Of a DNA stretch of 64,000 nt, positions 60,302 through 64,000 are shown piece after piece. The position numbers were made by a program, and so were the translations under genes. The stretch spans positions 3,534,001-3,598,000 of the forward strand of contig JALIRH010000008.1 of assembly GCA_023055505.1 (NCBI GenBank). The letters run 5' to 3'. The stretch is from Callipepla californica brunnescens (Eukaryota; Chordata; Aves; Galliformes; Odontophoridae). Each line of letters opens with the position of its first letter. The first letter of the stretch is position 1. The notes under the pieces are model-generated. The model saw only the letters and a program-made list of their open reading frames with translations, was not told the DNA's origin and did no database searches.

Positions 60302-60845
60302 GAAATTCAGCCCAAAAAGCAGAAAGCAAACAGTGAGTAGCTGTGTTTGTGTTGAAGCATTGCCAAGGGTGGCAAGGACAGTGCTGGGGGTGCATCAACC
60401 CTCATCCTCGTGCAGTGGAGCAAGGGAACTTCTGCACCTTGCACATGGAGCACCTGCCTGCCCCAGGAGGGTGGAAGGATGGGCAGGAGGTGGCAGCAGG
60501 AGTATAACCACAGGGCTGAGGGCCTCAGAGCTTTGCCCCCTCCCAGCATCCCTTCCTACAGGGCACCCATCCCTACTGCCAGCATGAGCCATCCCCTTCC
60601 CTCGTACGGAGGGGATTTTCTGCTCCGATTTTCTGCTGACTTCCAGCTGTGTTTACAGTCACAGGATTTCTTACTTCTCATGAAAGTCACTCCCAGGGTG
60701 AAATTTGAGTTTGTAAATTATTAAAATGTTATCAAGAGCATGCAGGCTTGCCCATTTTTATTTTTTTTTTTCTGTTGGTGAATAAGCTGATGTATAATTC
60801 AATTTTCCCCCTACAGTTTCTCCAGTAATGCTTAAAAATTATACG
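60302..60845. other. non-coding stretch, nothing recognised
   Basis: Moderately G+C-rich sequence to 60600, then A+T-rich with a T-run near 60760-60771. Overlapping frames on both strands (60307-60592) look like chance. Confidence 0.45.
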
Positions 60846-60867
60846 CACACACACACACACACACACA
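60846..60867 (+). repeat. (CA)11 microsatellite
   Basis: Eleven perfect CA units are followed by AAATACACTCGCGC. It is a likely length polymorphism. Confidence 0.95.
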
Positions 60868-61789
60868 AATACACTCGCGCAAATCCAAACCTTATTTCCA
60901 TTTATTTAGAAGTTGCTTTGGGCCGGAGGCTTTATCTTCCTCTCTTTCTGCACAGTGCTGAGACAACTTAGGCTGCTGCCATTATATGAATAATATATAA
61001 TACTAATAAATTCAGAATCCTTACTTTCTGAACGTATCTTCATAATCTATCTTTTAAAATGCTGGTTTCTGAGAGAGAAAAAGCAAACGAGAGCACATAT
61101 ACCGGACACAATTATTACTGTTTGTTATTATGTGGGACAGGAACCAATACTGCTAATTCCAGTTTCCTGACAATCTGCTGCACAGAAACCTGCTTATGAT
61201 TTTGCTAGATTTTAATTCTTTGGGCTGTGGCTCCCTTGGCTGACTGCCCAGCAGGCTTCAGCTTTCCTTGAAAAGTGGAGTAAGCAAAAACTTATTTTCT
61301 CCTCATCGTCTTTAAACCATTTTACAACCTTGAGGAGCTTCCGTGTCCCTAGGGGAAAACCTCCATGCAGTTTGGCAGAGCAGCTGAGGTCAAGGGAGGA
61401 GTCTTGGAAATTCCCCCCATGTTAGTCCAAACCATTAACTGCTGAAAATACCAGTTTACACTCTTCTGGTAGAGATCTGTTCGTGACTGGGAGGTAAATC
61501 CTTAGGGATGTGAGGTAACCAGAGAGAAAAGCAATGCAGGAACCAGGAGGAAGGGCAGAAGGATGGAGGATCTGTGGTGGGAAGGCTGGAAAGGGTCCAA
61601 AAGAGGAGATGGCACAAGGTGGGATGAGGGATGGGATGGCAAACAACATGGGCTGTGGTGATGGAGGAAGGCTAGGTAGCAGTGAAGGAAAACACAGCTG
61701 ACTTCTCCTCCTTCCATAGCCAATGTGATGTGCAAGAAGCTCCTCCAAGGGTATCCATCCTACCACCCTATGGAGCAGTCTTTGTACTT
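60868..61789. other. non-coding stretch, A+T-rich first half
   Basis: 60868-61330 is A+T-rich without frames (ATAATATATAATACTAATAA near 60990) and is another candidate conserved block. 61490-61680 is purine-rich on the plus strand; the minus-strand frames opposite it are low-complexity. Confidence 0.4.
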
Positions 61790-62215
61790 GGAATCACAGA
61801 GTCATTTTCTGAATTGAGAGGCACTCTTAAAGGCCATCCAGTCCAACTCCTCTGCAATGAGCAGGGACACCTACAGCTCCATCAGGTGCTCAGAGCACCA
61901 TCCATCCCGACCTTGAACATCTCCAAGGTCTGGGTATCCATCACCCTTCTGGGCAAGCAGTGCCAGAGCCTCACTGCCCTTATTATAAAAAAATAATAAT
62001 AGTCTTCTTTATGTCCAATCTAAATCTCTCCTCTTAGTATGAAACCATTTCCCCTTCTCCCATTACAACAGGTCCTGCTAAACTTTCTGTCTGTTCTTAC
62101 AGTCCCCGTTTAGATATTGACAGGCTGCTCTCATGTCTCCCCAGAGCCTTTTCCTCCCCAGGCTGAACAGCCCCAGCTCTCTCAATCTGTCCTCATAGCA
62201 GAGTCCTTCCCATTT
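61790..62215 (-). mobile_element. CR1 LINE 3' region, longest contiguous 3' copy here
   Basis: The plus strand begins GGAATCACAGAGTCATTTTC and continues through CCAGTCCAACTCCTCTGCAA, CCATCCCGACCTTGAACATC, AATCTAAATCTCTCCTCTTA, CCATTTCCCCTTCTCCCATT and CAGCCCCAGCTCTCTCAATC. These are successive blocks of the CR1 3' region in reverse complement over about 425 bases, without the deletion seen at 52431. An A/T-rich slip (AAAAAAATAATAATAG near 61986-62001) replaces the usual AAGAACTTCTTCCT-type segment. It is 5'-truncated and non-coding. Confidence 0.93.
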
Positions 62216-64000
62216 CAGGACAGGCCACCTAGCATTCAGAGGCACACACTCACAGGGCTGACACATGTGCCATGTTTCTCCCTTCCAAGCCCAAGCAGCA
62301 TCCCAGAGGGAAGCTGAAGCATTAGCAGCCGCTCTCCCATTACACATCTGTCAAGGCTGGTGCTTGGAGAACATCAGTGACATGCTTATGTGCGAGCGCT
62401 ACCCAGGAACACATTTTGTAGTGAAATGTAGATCACTAAATGCTCTCATGTGTTCAGCGTGAGGCTCAAAGGCTGCCATAACGCTTAACAGAAAACGTGG
62501 GCTGTCCATGGACACGTGGCAACGTGTGGGGAAAAAAAAAATGGGAAAGGTTGATCCACGGTGCTGTAATTAATTTGAAATCGGTTGCAGGCAGCTAACT
62601 GGAGCAAAGAGAACCCAGAGGACAGTGGTGAAGAAGAGCTCAGTTCAGTCTGACATCCGTTGTCCCATGGGTAAACATTTCCTACAAAAATTGGACTCCA
62701 TATCCAGATGAGAATTCATAATCAAAATTGATGAGGAGAGGAAATTGTTGGCTGTCTCCATCAACACCACCATTAAAGGAAAGAAGTGAAGGATTATGTT
62801 TAGCTCTTTAAAATGGAAACCAATCTAGTGAGATGTGTCTCATGCTGCTGAGATAATGAATAGGCTTTTCATTGCATCTCCCATCCTGGTTCTCCCTTTT
62901 CCATGTCTTGTTAATGAATCTTTCAGTACATAACAGAGACTGCAAGGACAGATCACCATCAGGCTTGGACTTGAAACCTGCATTCCTAAAAATGCATCCT
63001 TTTGACCCAAACTGGATTCTCTCCTTTATAATAAACAGTTCTCCCACCAGGAGGACCTGCAAGAAGAAGGAGACAAATAGCACTGATGCAAGCCGTTAAT
63101 TGCCTTCTCATTTATGGGAAGTAAACTTGGATGCAGACTCTATCTAAGCATTTAATTACAAGCAGAAATTGTTTTTCTCTATTGAAATGAGAAACGTTAA
63201 AGCACTCGGACGCCTTTCATGCAAAGAAAGTAAATATTTTTGCAACCATGTCATATTTTCTTTGTGATTTTTTTTTTCTTTCCGTTTAGTTCTCACCCAC
63301 TCAATTTGTTCCCACATTGGCAGCTAGGAAAAATAATTCAGCAGAACAACACAGTGCAGAGAGCCATCACAAACACTGAAGTCTTTTAGTCAAGAGAGGA
63401 GAATCAAAAGTGATTTGACTGTGAAGGATATTGTGAGAAGTAATAAGAACACGGCGTTTCTACCAGCAATGGGGAGGCTCAGCTGGACGACGCTCCTCCC
63501 TCAACACAGAGCAAAGACAATGTTTTTAACTCGCAGCCTGGTGGATGAAGAAGAAATCGAAGTCAAATTCAGTACTGCAAGTGCAAGGGCTGCTGGCGTC
63601 CTTTCAGGCGTCAGCACTGAGTAATTTCTATTCACAGCACAGAGCTCTTACACCGAGGTTTGTCGTTCTCCGTAGCGCTCTGAAAAATGCTGATTTATGG
63701 CAGTGGACTCGCCTCCAAGTCGTTGTTTACTGTGATATCTGCTTTCCAGATAAATGGATAAATTGGATAAATAGAGGTTGCTCACTACGTGAAGAAAGCC
63801 TTGTCAGTAAACATGCATTATTGCCGTGATTAGCTTGAAGAATCATATACATTTTTCATGCTTTTCTAGTTCCACACTTCCTTTAATTCACTCCTAAAAG
63901 CCCATCTGTATAAATGAGCTGGTAATGGCCGCTGATCAATAGTTTCCACTCTGGGCTGCTGCAGCAGTGCTGGGAGCTGCCGGCTTGGGCAGTCCCAGCA
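62216..64000. other. non-coding stretch with weak CpG enrichment at 63452-63722
   Basis: Mostly A+T-rich (62500-62800, 63100-63400). I count 14 CpG between 63452 and 63722. There a plus frame at 63545-63829 (94 codons, ATG start, basic N-terminus MKKKSKSNS) is open but matches no known protein. Three GATAAAT words repeat in close succession (63749, 63757, 63766). No mobile element was seen after the CR1. Confidence 0.4.

Noticed and set aside
61682..61996. 104-codon plus-strand frame
   Set aside because: Most of it is antisense to the CR1 element at 61790-62215.
1..64000. CRISPR arrays, operons, ribosome-binding sites, tRNA/rRNA genes, endogenous retroviral genes
   Set aside because: None is visible. 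The CR1 content marks this as avian nuclear DNA, and I found no LTR pair, primer-binding site or gag/pol/env similarity.

Overview
This is vertebrate nuclear DNA, almost certainly from a bird. The diagnostic signal is a set of CR1 non-LTR retrotransposon fragments, most of them beginning with the reverse complement of the CR1 3' end (AATCATAGAATCAT... followed by a GTTGGAAGGGACC-type segment). Several carry the 'CCCTGCAATGA(A/G)CAGGGA' variant that I associate with landfowl (chicken, turkey, quail), but the species cannot be fixed by reading alone. There are no operons, ribosome-binding sites, CRISPR arrays or other prokaryotic features, and I recognise no tRNA, rRNA or other RNA gene.

I find no confidently identifiable protein-coding gene. 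Open frames are short and scattered on both strands, as expected by chance in intergenic or intronic DNA, and the longest (221 codons, 59636-60301) matches no family I know. The window is best described as a gene-poor or intronic segment with (i) eight recognisable CR1 pieces, seven in minus orientation (about 6575, 7594, 31440, 32804, 48707, 52431, 61790) and one plus (13047-13123); (ii) microsatellites and homopolymers, including (TG)12, (CA)11, G15, a 129-bp purine strand and (GGA)n; (iii) small CpG-enriched patches (2563-2764, 8226-8450, 48142-48590, 63452-63722); and (iv) several open-frame-poor, A+T-rich blocks (for example 8640-10000, 14480-15110, 42640-43140, 49440-50050, 55820-56300, 57880-58420, 60700-61330) that look like candidate conserved non-coding DNA.

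Layout: 0-8 kb is mixed sequence with a CpG patch, one small secretory-type open frame and two CR1 pieces. 8-16 kb holds the A+T-rich block with a TGIF/PKNOX-like palindrome and a tandem duplication, then a plus-strand CR1 end. 16-31 kb is unannotated apart from simple repeats and several exon-like open frames bounded by splice-site-like sequences (10307, 16032, 18830, 30617 and, further on, 40291). 31-54 kb contains most CR1 copies, two notable inverted repeats (34414-34483 and 38696-38729) and a CpG patch. 54-64 kb has a long purine tract, the longest open frame, a (CA)n repeat and a final CR1.

No pathway or gene cooperation can be inferred. Exon candidates are offered only as testable hypotheses, and their confidence is low.
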